8,962 bases of DNA from an uncultured Christensenella sp. Its GTDB lineage: Bacteria; Bacillota; Clostridia; Christensenellales; CAG-917. The stretch is taken from positions 1 to 8,962 of the forward strand of contig CAJTYG010000018.1 in NCBI GenBank assembly GCA_910584155.1, written 5' to 3'. The translations under genes and the position numbers were made by a program. Position 1 is the first letter of the stretch. Every line of letters begins with the position of its first letter. The notes below the pieces were generated by a model, which was not told the origin of the DNA, made no database searches, and worked only from the letters and a program-made list of their open reading frames with translations. Shown piece by piece: positions 1 to 5,907 of the stretch.

Positions 1-54
1 GACCCGCGACTTTCACCTTGGCAAGGTGACACTCTACCACTGAGTCACTCCCGC
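1..54 (-). tRNA. tRNA-Gly (anticodon GCC), 3' part beyond the window
   Basis: Read on the minus strand, position 54 begins GCGGGAG (acceptor 5' strand), then TG, D-stem ACTC with loop AGTGGTA and GAGT, then anticodon stem TCACC, loop TTGCCAA and GGTGA. The anticodon GCC lies at complement(20..22). The variable loop and the first T-stem bases (GCGGG) follow, and the window ends in the T arm. The missing part is the T loop, the acceptor 3' strand and any encoded CCA. It decodes GGC and GGU glycine codons. It diverges from the neighbouring protein gene and so is transcribed separately. Confidence 0.95.
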
Positions 55-65
55 AAGCATTGATA

Positions 66-94
66 ACTATATCAAATCTCAACAAAAAAAGCAA
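66..94 (-). promoter_or_regulatory. Likely promoter of the tRNA-Gly gene
   Basis: On the minus strand, TTGCTT (complement 89..94) lies 17 bases from TATAGT (complement 66..71). The -10 matches consensus at 5 of 6 positions and the -35 at 3 of 6. Transcription would start near 59-60, leaving a leader of about 5 nt before the mature tRNA 5' end at 54, a short distance typical of tRNA genes. The stretch is A/T rich, so chance matches are possible. Confidence 0.5.
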
Positions 95-250
95 CAATTT
101 TTTTGCGTATTGTTTATATTTTTTAAATATTATCTTCCGAGCAGCCTTTTTGCGGATATATCAAGGCAAAATAAGCGGTTTTTGTAGGTATAAATTGTAG
201 CAATGAAATGATTAAAAATTTATGAATTGATTTTAAAACTTGCAATATTC

Positions 251-279
251 TTGACAAAACCGACAAAATGCGCAAAAAT
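251..279 (+). promoter_or_regulatory. Possible promoter for the DUF3737 gene
   Basis: A perfect TTGACA (251-256) is followed after 17 bases by AAAAAT (274-279), a poor -10 with 4 of 6 matches. Transcription would start near 286, giving a leader of about 25 nt and leaving the ribosome binding site intact. No better -35/-10 pair was found between the tRNA and the gene. The weak -10 keeps this tentative. Confidence 0.3.
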
Positions 280-291
280 GCTAAAAAGTGA

Positions 292-300
292 AAGAGGAAG
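292..300 (+). promoter_or_regulatory. Ribosome binding site that fixes the DUF3737 start
   Basis: AAGAGGAAG lies 10 bases upstream of the ATG at 311. The in-frame alternatives, TTG at 227 and ATG at 278, have no comparable purine-rich site, and the residues they would add do not belong to the family. Confidence 0.65.
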
Positions 301-310
301 CTCGCATATT

Positions 311-1168
311 ATGAGATTGATAGAAAATCAAAATTTCCCAAACGAAAGAGATCTGTACGGGGCAGAGGATGCAGTAATACGCAACTGTCGCTTTGACGGT
401 ATAGAGGACGGCGAGTCTGCTCTTAAGGAAGCGAAGCGCATAAGGCTTGAGAGCTGCTTTATGAATTTGCGCTATCCCTTGTGGCATGTTGACACTGTGG
501 CGCTTGACGGCATTACGATGACAGACAAATGCCGAGCTGCGCTTTGGTATAGCAATGATATTGAAATTTCAAAAAGCGATCTGTTGGGCATAAAGGCGCT
601 TAGAGAGTGCAGTGGTGCAAAAATCTTCGACAGCAGGATAGTTTCTCCCGAATTCGGTTGGAAGTGCAACGGCGTATCGATAAAAGATAGCGCAATAGAG
701 AGTGAATATTTGTTTTTGATGTCTAAGAATATCGAGCTTGACAGGGTGAATTTCAAGGGGAAATATTCCTTTCAATACGTAGAGAATATGCACATTTCAG
801 ACAGCATACTTGATACTAAAGACGCTTTTTGGCACACCAAAGACGTAGTCGTTGAACATTCGACGGTGAAAGGCGAGTATTTGGGATGGTATTCGGAAAA
901 TCTTACGCTTATCGATTGCACCATAATAGGCACTCAGCCGCTGTGCTATTGCAAAAATTTAAAGCTTATCGACTGCAAAATGCAGGATACCGATCTTTCT
1001 TTTGAATATTCCGACGTCGAGGCAACGGTGCGGGGCGAGATAATGTCTGTCAAGAACCCGAGATCGGGCAAAATAGTTGCGGACTCTATCGGCGAAATCA
1101 TACTCACCTCCGACAGTAAGTATTCTTGCGATTGCGAAATCATCGAGAAAAGCCGAATCGGGGGTTGA
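311..1168 (+). CDS. DUF3737 family protein, predicted cytoplasmic beta-helix
   Basis: A 285-residue protein that matches the DUF3737 family along its whole length. Function is unknown; the family is expected to form a right-handed parallel beta-helix, like pectate lyases and other repeat-rung proteins. From the chosen ATG the visible family motifs are DGESALKE (33-40), LRYPLWH (53-59), CRAALWYS (74-81), GIKALREC (93-100), SPEFGW (112-117), GKYSFQY (150-156), TKDAFWH (169-175), GEYLGWYSENL (188-198), GTQPLCYC (207-214), FEYSDVEA (231-238) and SVKNP (246-250). They recur about every 20 residues, as expected for helix rungs. The many conserved Trp, Tyr, Cys and charged residues suggest a ligand-binding or catalytic face, but no activity can be named. 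No signal peptide or membrane segment is visible, so it is probably cytoplasmic. The start is set by the ribosome binding site at 292-300 and by where family similarity begins. The gene appears complete and monocistronic: about 100 bp and a new promoter separate it from the next gene. Confidence 0.93.
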   Translation: MRLIENQNFPNERDLYGAEDAVIRNCRFDGIEDGESALKEAKRIRLESCFMNLRYPLWHVDTVALDGITMTDKCRAALWYSNDIEISKSDLLGIKALRECSGAKIFDSRIVSPEFGWKCNGVSIKDSAIESEYLFLMSKNIELDRVNFKGKYSFQYVENMHISDSILDTKDAFWHTKDVVVEHSTVKGEYLGWYSENLTLIDCTIIGTQPLCYCKNLKLIDCKMQDTDLSFEYSDVEATVRGEIMSVKNPRSGKIVADSIGEIILTSDSKYSCDCEIIEKSRIGG

Positions 1169-1267
1169 GTTTTCCTCTCTGTATATCCGATATTACAAGG
1201 TTTTGACTGTAAAATATACAAATAGAACAACAAAAATTGACAATTTCGGCAATTTTCTCTATTCCTC

Positions 1268-1296
1268 TTGACTTTTATTTTTATTATTATTAAAAT
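1268..1296 (+). promoter_or_regulatory. Strong sigma-A type promoter for the 1190-residue surface protein
   Basis: TTGACT (1268-1273) and TAAAAT (1291-1296) are separated by exactly 17 bases of T/A-rich spacer, each element matching consensus at 5 of 6 positions. Transcription would start near 1303, about 290 nt before the ATG. The promoter at 5908-5936 has the same spacing and the same TAAAAT, which supports both calls. Confidence 0.7.
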
Positions 1297-1302
1297 ACAT
1301 AC

Positions 1303-1594
1303 TGAGTAGTCGGCGTGACCGATGTTTTTGTGCGCTTTGTAAGGCGTAAGCTATCGGGATGACTTGAGCACGAGATAAGCACGATAAAATTTTATTCCGA
1401 AAAGTGTTTGACTTGGTGTATGTTGGTTTTCGGATCGAAATATTATTGGATTATTATATTACTCTTATATATGTATTTAATATAATAATGGCGCAGTTAG
1501 CTATGCGGCATTAAAAGTAGCATTGTGCCTATCGACACAAAAAAAGTTAATTCGACTTGCATAAAATGCGGGCGGATTAGTTGGGAGATAGATT
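1303..1594 (+). promoter_or_regulatory. Long, probably structured 5' leader of the surface-protein mRNA
   Basis: About 290 nt lie between the predicted transcription start and the ATG at 1595, with no credible small gene. Several helices are visible. CCGAT (1319-1323) pairs with ATCGG (1353-1357) and encloses CGCTT (1333-1337) with AAGGCG (1341-1346, one bulge). TCCGAAAA (1396-1403) pairs perfectly with TTTTCGGA (1427-1434) across a 23-nt loop. ATAAAATTTTAT (1384-1395) is a 12-bp palindrome, and a 12-bp A/T hairpin sits at 1450-1489. The ribosome binding site GGGAG (1583-1587) is 7 bases from the start codon and is not obviously sequestered. I could not match the leader to a riboswitch or T-box class I know. 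The first 100 nt of the interval from 1169 hold only a weak A/T stem-loop (AAAATTG at 1233-1239 with CAATTTT at 1250-1256). Confidence 0.4.
1450..1489. repeat. Perfect 12-bp A/T inverted repeat in the leader
   Basis: ATTATTATATTA (1450-1461) and TAATATAATAAT (1478-1489) are exact reverse complements separated by 16 bases. As RNA this is a weak all-A/U hairpin; as DNA it could be an operator or a second promoter region, since TATAAT occurs at 1481-1486. No good -35 lies at the right distance from that TATAAT. Confidence 0.6.
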
Positions 1595-4500
1595 ATGACA
1601 AAAGAACGCAAAATTTTTATAGCGGTATTAGCGTTAGTGATGTCACTTGCGCTTGTTTTCGGCTTGTTTGGCGCATTGGCGTCGTCGGCTTTCGGCGTAG
1701 CGAATGCGGCAGACGGAGAGGGTGACAACAGCGGCGTTGTGTTTCCTCAGCCGAGGGCGGATGTTGAGGTAGACCTTGGCTCCAAAAACCATTTGCACTG
1801 GGTGCTGAGCGCATATAAGTCAGACCTGCGCAGCGGTATGGTTTACAGCTACAGCTATAAGGACGAATTCAACGACCCTCAAACCTATTATTCTATGGCT
1901 AAGCTTGACAGCGCTCCCAACGGTAATTGGCAGGATTGGTCTTATATCGGTGCGACTGACGTCAATTTTTCAATAGTCAGATATCGCACGAGTGCAAGAT
2001 TTTATCATCAAATCGAGCTGTTCAGCGATATTACGGACGCATTCACTGTGACCGGATACACGCAGGACAGTCAGTTTACAAACAGGGCGGAAGGCATAGG
2101 TCGCTATGTTGCGTCAGCCGAGATACAGGCAAACGACGGCTATGTGTTCGTAGATACGGGGCTTGCAACGGGCAGCACTCTTATAGAAAGAGGCATGTCC
2201 ATAAACATACTTGACAACGGCAAGCGTGCCAAAATAGAAAAGGTGTGGTATGTCGCCGCATTTGAAAATTCGCTTTTAAACGGTGCGCAAAGTATCGAAG
2301 CGGGCGAGGAGCGTGAATTTGAAATGCCGTCATGGCAGTTTGGCAACGGCGGCAAGGATATCGGTTTCCCGTGGCTCTATCACGGCGACGCACTTCTCAG
2401 CGGACACGCTCAGGACGCAGATTATTCATTGAAGGTCGACAATACCGTGATCACCGAAACAGTGAACGGCGTCGTGAAGCTCAAAGACGATTGGAATCCG
2501 CAGCTTCCTACGGCGACCCACGATATCGTGCATTTTTCGCTTATCAGAAACGGCAGCGAGATAATTGCGGCAAATATGCCCCGTTCCCGCTGGAGCTATT
2601 ATATCAACGAGTATATGCCCGTCGGCACGTACACGTTGGTTTTTGACATATCAACTATCACATTGGGTGCCCACTATCATTGGTGGGAGAATAATGGCGA
2701 AAAGCACGACACAGTAGACGGCATGGCTTACGACTATCTCGGTTTTTCACGCACTTTCAACTTCAGCGTAACGGCGGGCACGATGACGATGGACGACAGC
2801 ACCGTCAATCAGAACGGCACCAGTGCAAGAGCAGGGCAGATGTACGAGGTCAACGTGGAAAACTTTGCCGACCACGACTATTCGTCGATGTTTACGCCTG
2901 CGACAAACGGCATCACGTTGAGTGGCGTTGTCAGCTATGACGACGTTAAAACTCACGGCGGTTTCTGGGGCGAAACCGCTCAGGCGCACTATTATGACGA
3001 AAAACCGACATTGATGTTCAACTTCTATAGAATGAACGACAAGATGGGCATTTCGGGCAACGTATATCTTCCCGCCGAATCCGGCGAATGGGCGCAATAT
3101 TTTGAAGGTCCGAGCGATTATACAGTCTATTATCGTGCTCAAATGAAAAATTACGATACGAATCCCGTTTCGGACTCCGAGCAATACGAGCATTTCTTCT
3201 ATGTCAAGGCGTATCAGATAGTTGCAACGCCGATGCTCAACCAAACGTCGGTGCCTTATGCGGGTAGAGTTATCACGGTGGGCCCCAACAGCTCGGACAC
3301 GCAACTGTTTAAGTGGACGGACAACCGCAAAGAGGAAGTCGGATCCTATAAAGTTAAATTTGAGTTTTACAACGACAGCAACTACAAGTGGTCGGGCGAG
3401 AAGTCCGATGGAGTGCCGTACGACTTTGGCGACGCATACTATATCGATTGGGAAATTACGCCCTACGTCGTATCCGAAGTCACTATAGCCGAAAGATATT
3501 ACACAGGCAACACTATCACGCCTGTTATCCCGAGACCTCGCAATCAAGCCAACGGCGAGTATATTTACTCGGTCAAATTCCCCACAGGCTTCTCGAAGGG
3601 CGAATTTACAGACGCAGGCGATTATGAAATCACGCTTACGCTTGCTTCTCACAACTATGTGTGGGAAAATGACAGCCAAAAGCCTTCTGCGGAGCAAAGC
3701 CTTGAGCGCAAAGTCATCTTAAAAATCAATGCAATGCAAAACAGTTGGGAAATTAAGCCGTCGATCAGACACTGGCAGTGGGGGAATTTCGACAGAGAAC
3801 TTACCCGTGTCGAGGGCACAGCCACAAGTGGCGGCACGGTGCTGTATACGATTTATACGGATGCAGCCTGCCGCAATGCTGCCGAAGGGCTTGAAAACTT
3901 TGTCGCTACCGACGGCATGGTGAAAGAGACCTATGTCGAGGCGTTTAAGAAGTTGCCCGCAGGCACGTATTGGCTGCAGGCAAAGGTCGCCGCAGACGAC
4001 TTTTACGGCAACTACACGGGTTTGACGTCCGAACCTGTCGAATTCACAGTCGGCGTAGCAAGAAACTATTGGGCAAGCAACCTCAACCTCATTCGTTGGA
4101 CATACGGCGCCTTTGATCCGCAAGTGAACGTCATCACGGCAGTGCTGACGTTTGGCGAGAGAGTTACGCTCAGCATCTACAAGCAAGTAGACGCAAACGA
4201 GGTGCCTGTTGCAGGGCTTGAAAACATACAAATCAGCAAGGGCGGAGTCGTGCAAGGCACCGCTGCCGAAATTTTGTCAACGCTTGAAGCAGGTTCCTAT
4301 GTCCTCAAAGCTTCCGTAGTGCGTGAAGTCGTGGGCTATGACGACGATGACGAGCCTTTGTACAATTATTCCGAGCTTAACGGTGAAATCGACTTTGTTA
4401 TACAAATGGCAACCAACTTCTGGCAGAAAACTCCGTATATTCAGCGTTGGATCATCGGAGAGACAATTTTTGAGCCGACGGCAGAACCGACGTTTGGCAA

Positions 4501-5167
4501 CCCGAAGTTTGTCATCACCAACAACGACGGTACTGTCATCTATGACGCAACCATCGTCAACGGCAACCGCAACGTCGCAGTCAACAACCTCGTGACGGCA
4601 ACGCCCGGTTGGTATAAGCTTACGACCACTGTCGAAAGCGACGGCGTCAACTACACAAGCCTCAACGCTACAATGAGATTCAGAGTTTTCGGCACCGAAA
4701 TCAACTTCTGGCGCACAGTGCCCAACATTCAGGGTTGGATTGAGGGTGAAACACCCAATCTTCCCACAGCGTCGTCAGCATTCGGCAATGTCGAATACAC
4801 CTACAAAACCGTTGACGGCAAAGTGCTCGATGCAGCGCCCACAACCGCAGGCGAGTATATTTTGGTCGCCACCGCAAAGGATGCAAACTATGAAGACCTC
4901 ACAGCCGAAGTGCGCTTCACTATCGAAGCAAAATCGGGTGCGCAAGACAGAACAGGCTTAGTCGCAGGTATATCAGTGCTCGCAGTTATTGCTGCGCTCG
5001 CACTTGCAGCAGTAGTCGCAGTGATCGTCATAAACAAAAAGAAAGCAGTGACCGTCAGCGCCGTTGAGGACAACAGTGAAAGCGACAACATTGAAAGCGA
5101 CAACAGCGTAAACGACGATAGCGAAGATGACAACAGCGTAAATGACGACAGCGAAAGCGACAACTAA
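1595..5167 (+). CDS. Large membrane-anchored surface protein with tandem Ig-like 'NxW' repeats
   Basis: A 1190-residue secreted protein with no family I can name for its N-terminal half. Residues 1-38 are a clear signal peptide: basic MTKERK, a hydrophobic core, and an ANA|AD cleavage site. Residues 40-400 are aromatic-rich and unrecognised; 330-395 resembles a beta-sandwich (VGTYTLVF). Residues about 530-712 hold two MBG/Ig-like domains, marked by VGSYKVKFEF and by YYTGNTITP...DAGDYEITLTL. Four tandem Ig-like repeats follow at 716-820, 824-938, 941-1034 and 1037-1112. A hydrophobic helix (about 1120-1147) ends in KKK, and a 43-residue acidic Ser/Asn/Asp/Glu tail follows on the predicted cytoplasmic side. 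There is no LPXTG sorting motif, so anchoring is by the membrane helix. The start is firm: an in-frame TAG lies at 1589-1591, and GGGAG (1583-1587) is 7 bases from the ATG. The likely role is adhesion, surface scaffolding or sensing of an outside ligand; this is inferred from architecture only. It has its own promoter and long leader and ends before the repeat-rich gap. Confidence 0.9.
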   Translation: MTKERKIFIAVLALVMSLALVFGLFGALASSAFGVANAADGEGDNSGVVFPQPRADVEVDLGSKNHLHWVLSAYKSDLRSGMVYSYSYKDEFNDPQTYYSMAKLDSAPNGNWQDWSYIGATDVNFSIVRYRTSARFYHQIELFSDITDAFTVTGYTQDSQFTNRAEGIGRYVASAEIQANDGYVFVDTGLATGSTLIERGMSINILDNGKRAKIEKVWYVAAFENSLLNGAQSIEAGEEREFEMPSWQFGNGGKDIGFPWLYHGDALLSGHAQDADYSLKVDNTVITETVNGVVKLKDDWNPQLPTATHDIVHFSLIRNGSEIIAANMPRSRWSYYINEYMPVGTYTLVFDISTITLGAHYHWWENNGEKHDTVDGMAYDYLGFSRTFNFSVTAGTMTMDDSTVNQNGTSARAGQMYEVNVENFADHDYSSMFTPATNGITLSGVVSYDDVKTHGGFWGETAQAHYYDEKPTLMFNFYRMNDKMGISGNVYLPAESGEWAQYFEGPSDYTVYYRAQMKNYDTNPVSDSEQYEHFFYVKAYQIVATPMLNQTSVPYAGRVITVGPNSSDTQLFKWTDNRKEEVGSYKVKFEFYNDSNYKWSGEKSDGVPYDFGDAYYIDWEITPYVVSEVTIAERYYTGNTITPVIPRPRNQANGEYIYSVKFPTGFSKGEFTDAGDYEITLTLASHNYVWENDSQKPSAEQSLERKVILKINAMQNSWEIKPSIRHWQWGNFDRELTRVEGTATSGGTVLYTIYTDAACRNAAEGLENFVATDGMVKETYVEAFKKLPAGTYWLQAKVAADDFYGNYTGLTSEPVEFTVGVARNYWASNLNLIRWTYGAFDPQVNVITAVLTFGERVTLSIYKQVDANEVPVAGLENIQISKGGVVQGTAAEILSTLEAGSYVLKASVVREVVGYDDDDEPLYNYSELNGEIDFVIQMATNFWQKTPYIQRWIIGETIFEPTAEPTFGNPKFVITNNDGTVIYDATIVNGNRNVAVNNLVTATPGWYKLTTTVESDGVNYTSLNATMRFRVFGTEINFWRTVPNIQGWIEGETPNLPTASSAFGNVEYTYKTVDGKVLDAAPTTAGEYILVATAKDANYEDLTAEVRFTIEAKSGAQDRTGLVAGISVLAVIAALALAAVVAVIVINKKKAVTVSAVEDNSESDNIESDNSVNDDSEDDNSVNDDSESDN
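3740..4930 (+). repeat. Four tandem Ig-like repeats within the surface protein
   Basis: The repeats begin at NSW (3740), NYW (4064), NFW (4415) and NFW (4703). The shared pattern is N-aromatic/Ser-W, a short spacer, hydrophobic-x-x-W, then G plus an acidic or aromatic stretch. Near the end of each come an (A)G-x-Y strand (PAGTYWL, EAGSYVL, TPGWYKL, TAGEYIL) and a closing strand (VEFTV, IDFVI, MRFRV, VRFTI). Repeat lengths fall from about 105-115 residues for the first two to about 95 and 76. The copies are divergent in sequence, so the array is old rather than a recent duplication. Confidence 0.85.
5075..5164 (+). repeat. Acidic pentapeptide-coding tandem repeat in the cytoplasmic tail
   Basis: Six 15-bp units encode SESDN, IESDN, SVNDD, SEDDN, SVNDD and SESDN, the last 30 residues of the protein before the stop codon. 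The final four units are also two near-identical 30-bp copies (5105-5134 and 5135-5164). The tail is rich in Asp, Glu, Ser and Asn with no hydrophobic core, so it should be disordered. The repeat could change length by slippage. Confidence 0.85.
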
Positions 5168-5280
5168 AACAACATAAATTGCGCCGAGTTTATGCTTGGT
5201 ACGCAAAAACACCAAACACGACATCGTGCGAAATGCAGTTTGTATAATACGGTAGATTGATATCAAAGCAAACGATGACG

Positions 5281-5370
5281 TGTGCGGTAGCAGCGAGAAA
5301 ATCAAGTTAAAGCAACAAGCCTGTCCGAAATTCGGACAGGCTTGCGCTAAATACGCCGATTTTTTCGCCC
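5281..5370 (+). repeat. Nested-hairpin module, copy 1
   Basis: It starts with a 27-base box (5281-5307) that recurs at 5608-5634 with a single C/T difference. Inside that box, GCGAGAAAATC (5293-5303) pairs with GATTTTTTCGC (5358-5368) as an 11-bp outer stem with one G-T pair. The outer stem encloses a perfect 13-bp inverted repeat, AAGCCTGTCCGAA (5317-5329) and TTCGGACAGGCTT (5331-5343), with one central base. The inner hairpin is strong enough to help end transcription of the upstream gene, but the T-run is about 17 bases downstream and lies within the outer stem, so it is not a classical terminator. Confidence 0.7.
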
Positions 5371-5404
5371 GTCATTGCGAGGCTATGCCGAAGCAATCCA
5401 GACC
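5370..5404 (+). repeat. GTCATTGCGAG-type interspersed repeat, copy 1 (left arm of a 35-bp inverted pair)
   Basis: It begins CGTCATTGCGAGG and ends CGAAGCAATCCAGACC. Its reverse complement occurs at 5792-5826 with one mismatch in 35 bases (T at 5385 here). A directly oriented, diverged copy lies at 5732-5767. I recall repeats with this GTCATTGCGAG...GCAATCC frame in many bacterial genomes, where they behave as REP- or MITE-like intergenic elements. No transposase is present in the window. Confidence 0.75.
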
Positions 5405-5472
5405 TTTTGGTTGGTTTATGGACTTACATTTTTGGTTGCCCCGACATAACACATCAAATTTATCCGCATTAA

Positions 5473-5530
5473 GGCTCCCCTTAGCAAGGGGAGCTGTCTG
5501 CATAGCAGACTGAGGGGATTGTCACCAAAC
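5473..5530 (+). repeat. GCTCCCC double-hairpin interspersed repeat
   Basis: GCTCCCCTT (5474-5482) and AAGGGGAGC (5486-5494) form a perfect 9-bp stem with loop AGC. GTCTGC (5496-5501) and GCAGAC (5505-5510) form a 6-bp stem with loop ATA. The conserved tail TGAGGGGATTGTCACCAAAC (5511-5530) follows. I recall this layout, with a variable second stem, as a dispersed intergenic repeat of gut Clostridia. It has no coding capacity. Confidence 0.7.
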
Positions 5531-5607
5531 AAGATAAAACAAGCGAATGAAGATTGAGCGAGATGACCTGAACAATTTACGTGAAAGTGTGTAGCGCAGT
5601 TTTGGCT

Positions 5608-5693
5608 TGTGCGGTAGTAGCGAGAAAATCAAGTCAGGGCATAGACAATGCTTGCTTGCAAGCGTTGTTATGCCAAAGACGCTGATTTTCGAG
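5608..5693 (+). repeat. Nested-hairpin module, copy 2
   Basis: It carries the same 27-base box as copy 1 (one mismatch) at 5608-5634. GAAAATCA (5624-5631) pairs with TGATTTTC (5683-5690) as an 8-bp outer stem. The inner hairpin is unrelated in sequence to that of copy 1: GGCATA (5638-5643) pairs with TATGCC (5669-5674), and CAATGCTTG (5646-5654) pairs with CAAGCGTTG (5659-5667) with one G-T pair around loop CTTG. The 3' box AAAGACGCTGATTTTCG parallels AAATACGCCGATTTTTTCG of copy 1. Confidence 0.7.
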
Positions 5694-5696
5694 TAG

Positions 5697-5716
5697 TGAG
5701 GGGATTGTCCACCAAA
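5697..5716 (+). repeat. Partial second copy of the GCTCCCC repeat tail
   Basis: TGAGGGGATTGTCCACCAAA repeats the tail found at 5511-5529 with one inserted C. The two hairpins that normally precede it are absent here; the end of nested-hairpin module 2 sits directly upstream instead. This suggests either that one repeat inserted into the other or that they share a 3' end. Confidence 0.6.
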
Positions 5717-5730
5717 TGCATTACGCAGTC

Positions 5731-5826
5731 CGTCATTGCGAGGAACGAAGTGACGAAGCAATCCAGAACGTGGGCTTATAAATGGTTGAAAGGTCTGGAT
5801 TGCTTCGGCGTAGCCTCGCAATGACG
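5731..5826. repeat. MITE-like palindrome formed by two GTCATTGCGAG repeats in opposite orientation
   Basis: The left arm (5732-5767) reads GTCATTGCGAGG, then an unmatched 10-base stretch, then CGAAGCAATCCAGA. The right arm (5792-5825) carries TCTGGATTGCTTCG, six unmatched bases, then CCTCGCAATGAC. The arms pair over 12 and 14 bases around a loop of about 25 bases. Size and form fit a short non-autonomous palindromic element. The right arm also pairs, almost perfectly, with the repeat at 5370-5404, so the true element could be this 96-bp unit or the 457-bp interval from 5370 to 5826. I see no clear target-site duplication for either. Confidence 0.7.
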
Positions 5827-5907
5827 AATTTTATTTAAGGTACTTGTCGGTTTTTTAGCGATTTTCGAGCGTTTTTCGATTGGAAATTATTGCAATATTG
5901 AAAACTA

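Larger units (their letters stand above)
5168..5907. other. 740-bp gene-free gap filled with interspersed repeats
   Basis: No reading frame here looks like a real gene. The frames that exist run through the repeats and change sense with them. The first 110 bp hold only short stems (TTGGT 5196-5200 with ACCAA 5211-5215; CACGA/TCGTG around 5217-5228) and no clear terminator for the upstream gene. From 5281 to 5826 the gap is a chain of repeat units described separately. From 5827 to 5907 the sequence is A/T-rich, with GATTTTCGAG-like words resembling the 3' box of the hairpin modules, and leads into the next promoter. Confidence 0.7.

Noticed and set aside
1233..1256. Terminator after the DUF3737 gene
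   Set aside because: The 7-bp stem is almost all A/T with a 10-base loop, and the downstream T-run is interrupted by C residues. It is too weak to call.
1408..1436. Second promoter starting with TTGACT at 1408
   Set aside because: At 16-18 bases of spacing the -10 position reads CGGATC or similar, with no usable match.
1525..1725. 66-codon frame starting GTG with a CIKCGR motif, overlapping the surface-protein start
   Set aside because: It has a single CxxC, no ribosome binding site seen, and mostly overlaps the signal-peptide coding region in another frame. It degenerates into Arg-rich sequence.
2747..3697. 316-codon open frame on the minus strand
   Set aside because: It is antisense to the 1190-residue protein. 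Its composition (Arg/Val/His rich, many short cationic runs) is that of a shadow frame.
5317..5343. Classical Rho-independent terminator for the surface gene ending at 5167
   Set aside because: The stem is strong, but it lies 150 bases downstream of the stop, has no T-run directly after it, and belongs to a repeated module with a conserved outer stem.
5280..5513. 77-codon plus-strand frame across the repeat cluster
   Set aside because: It runs through the hairpin module, the GTCATTGCGAG repeat and the GCTCCCC stem, with no start signal of its own.
5522..5821. 99-codon minus-strand frame across the repeat cluster
   Set aside because: It is made of translated repeats (its start is the GTCATTGCGAG repeat read backwards). 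Such frames recur wherever these repeats occur and are not evidence of a gene.
5281..5826. CRISPR array
   Set aside because: The repeats are of different kinds, irregularly spaced and in mixed orientation. There are no regular unique spacers and no cas gene.
5370..5826. Complete insertion sequence
   Set aside because: There is no transposase frame between the inverted arms and no visible target-site duplication.
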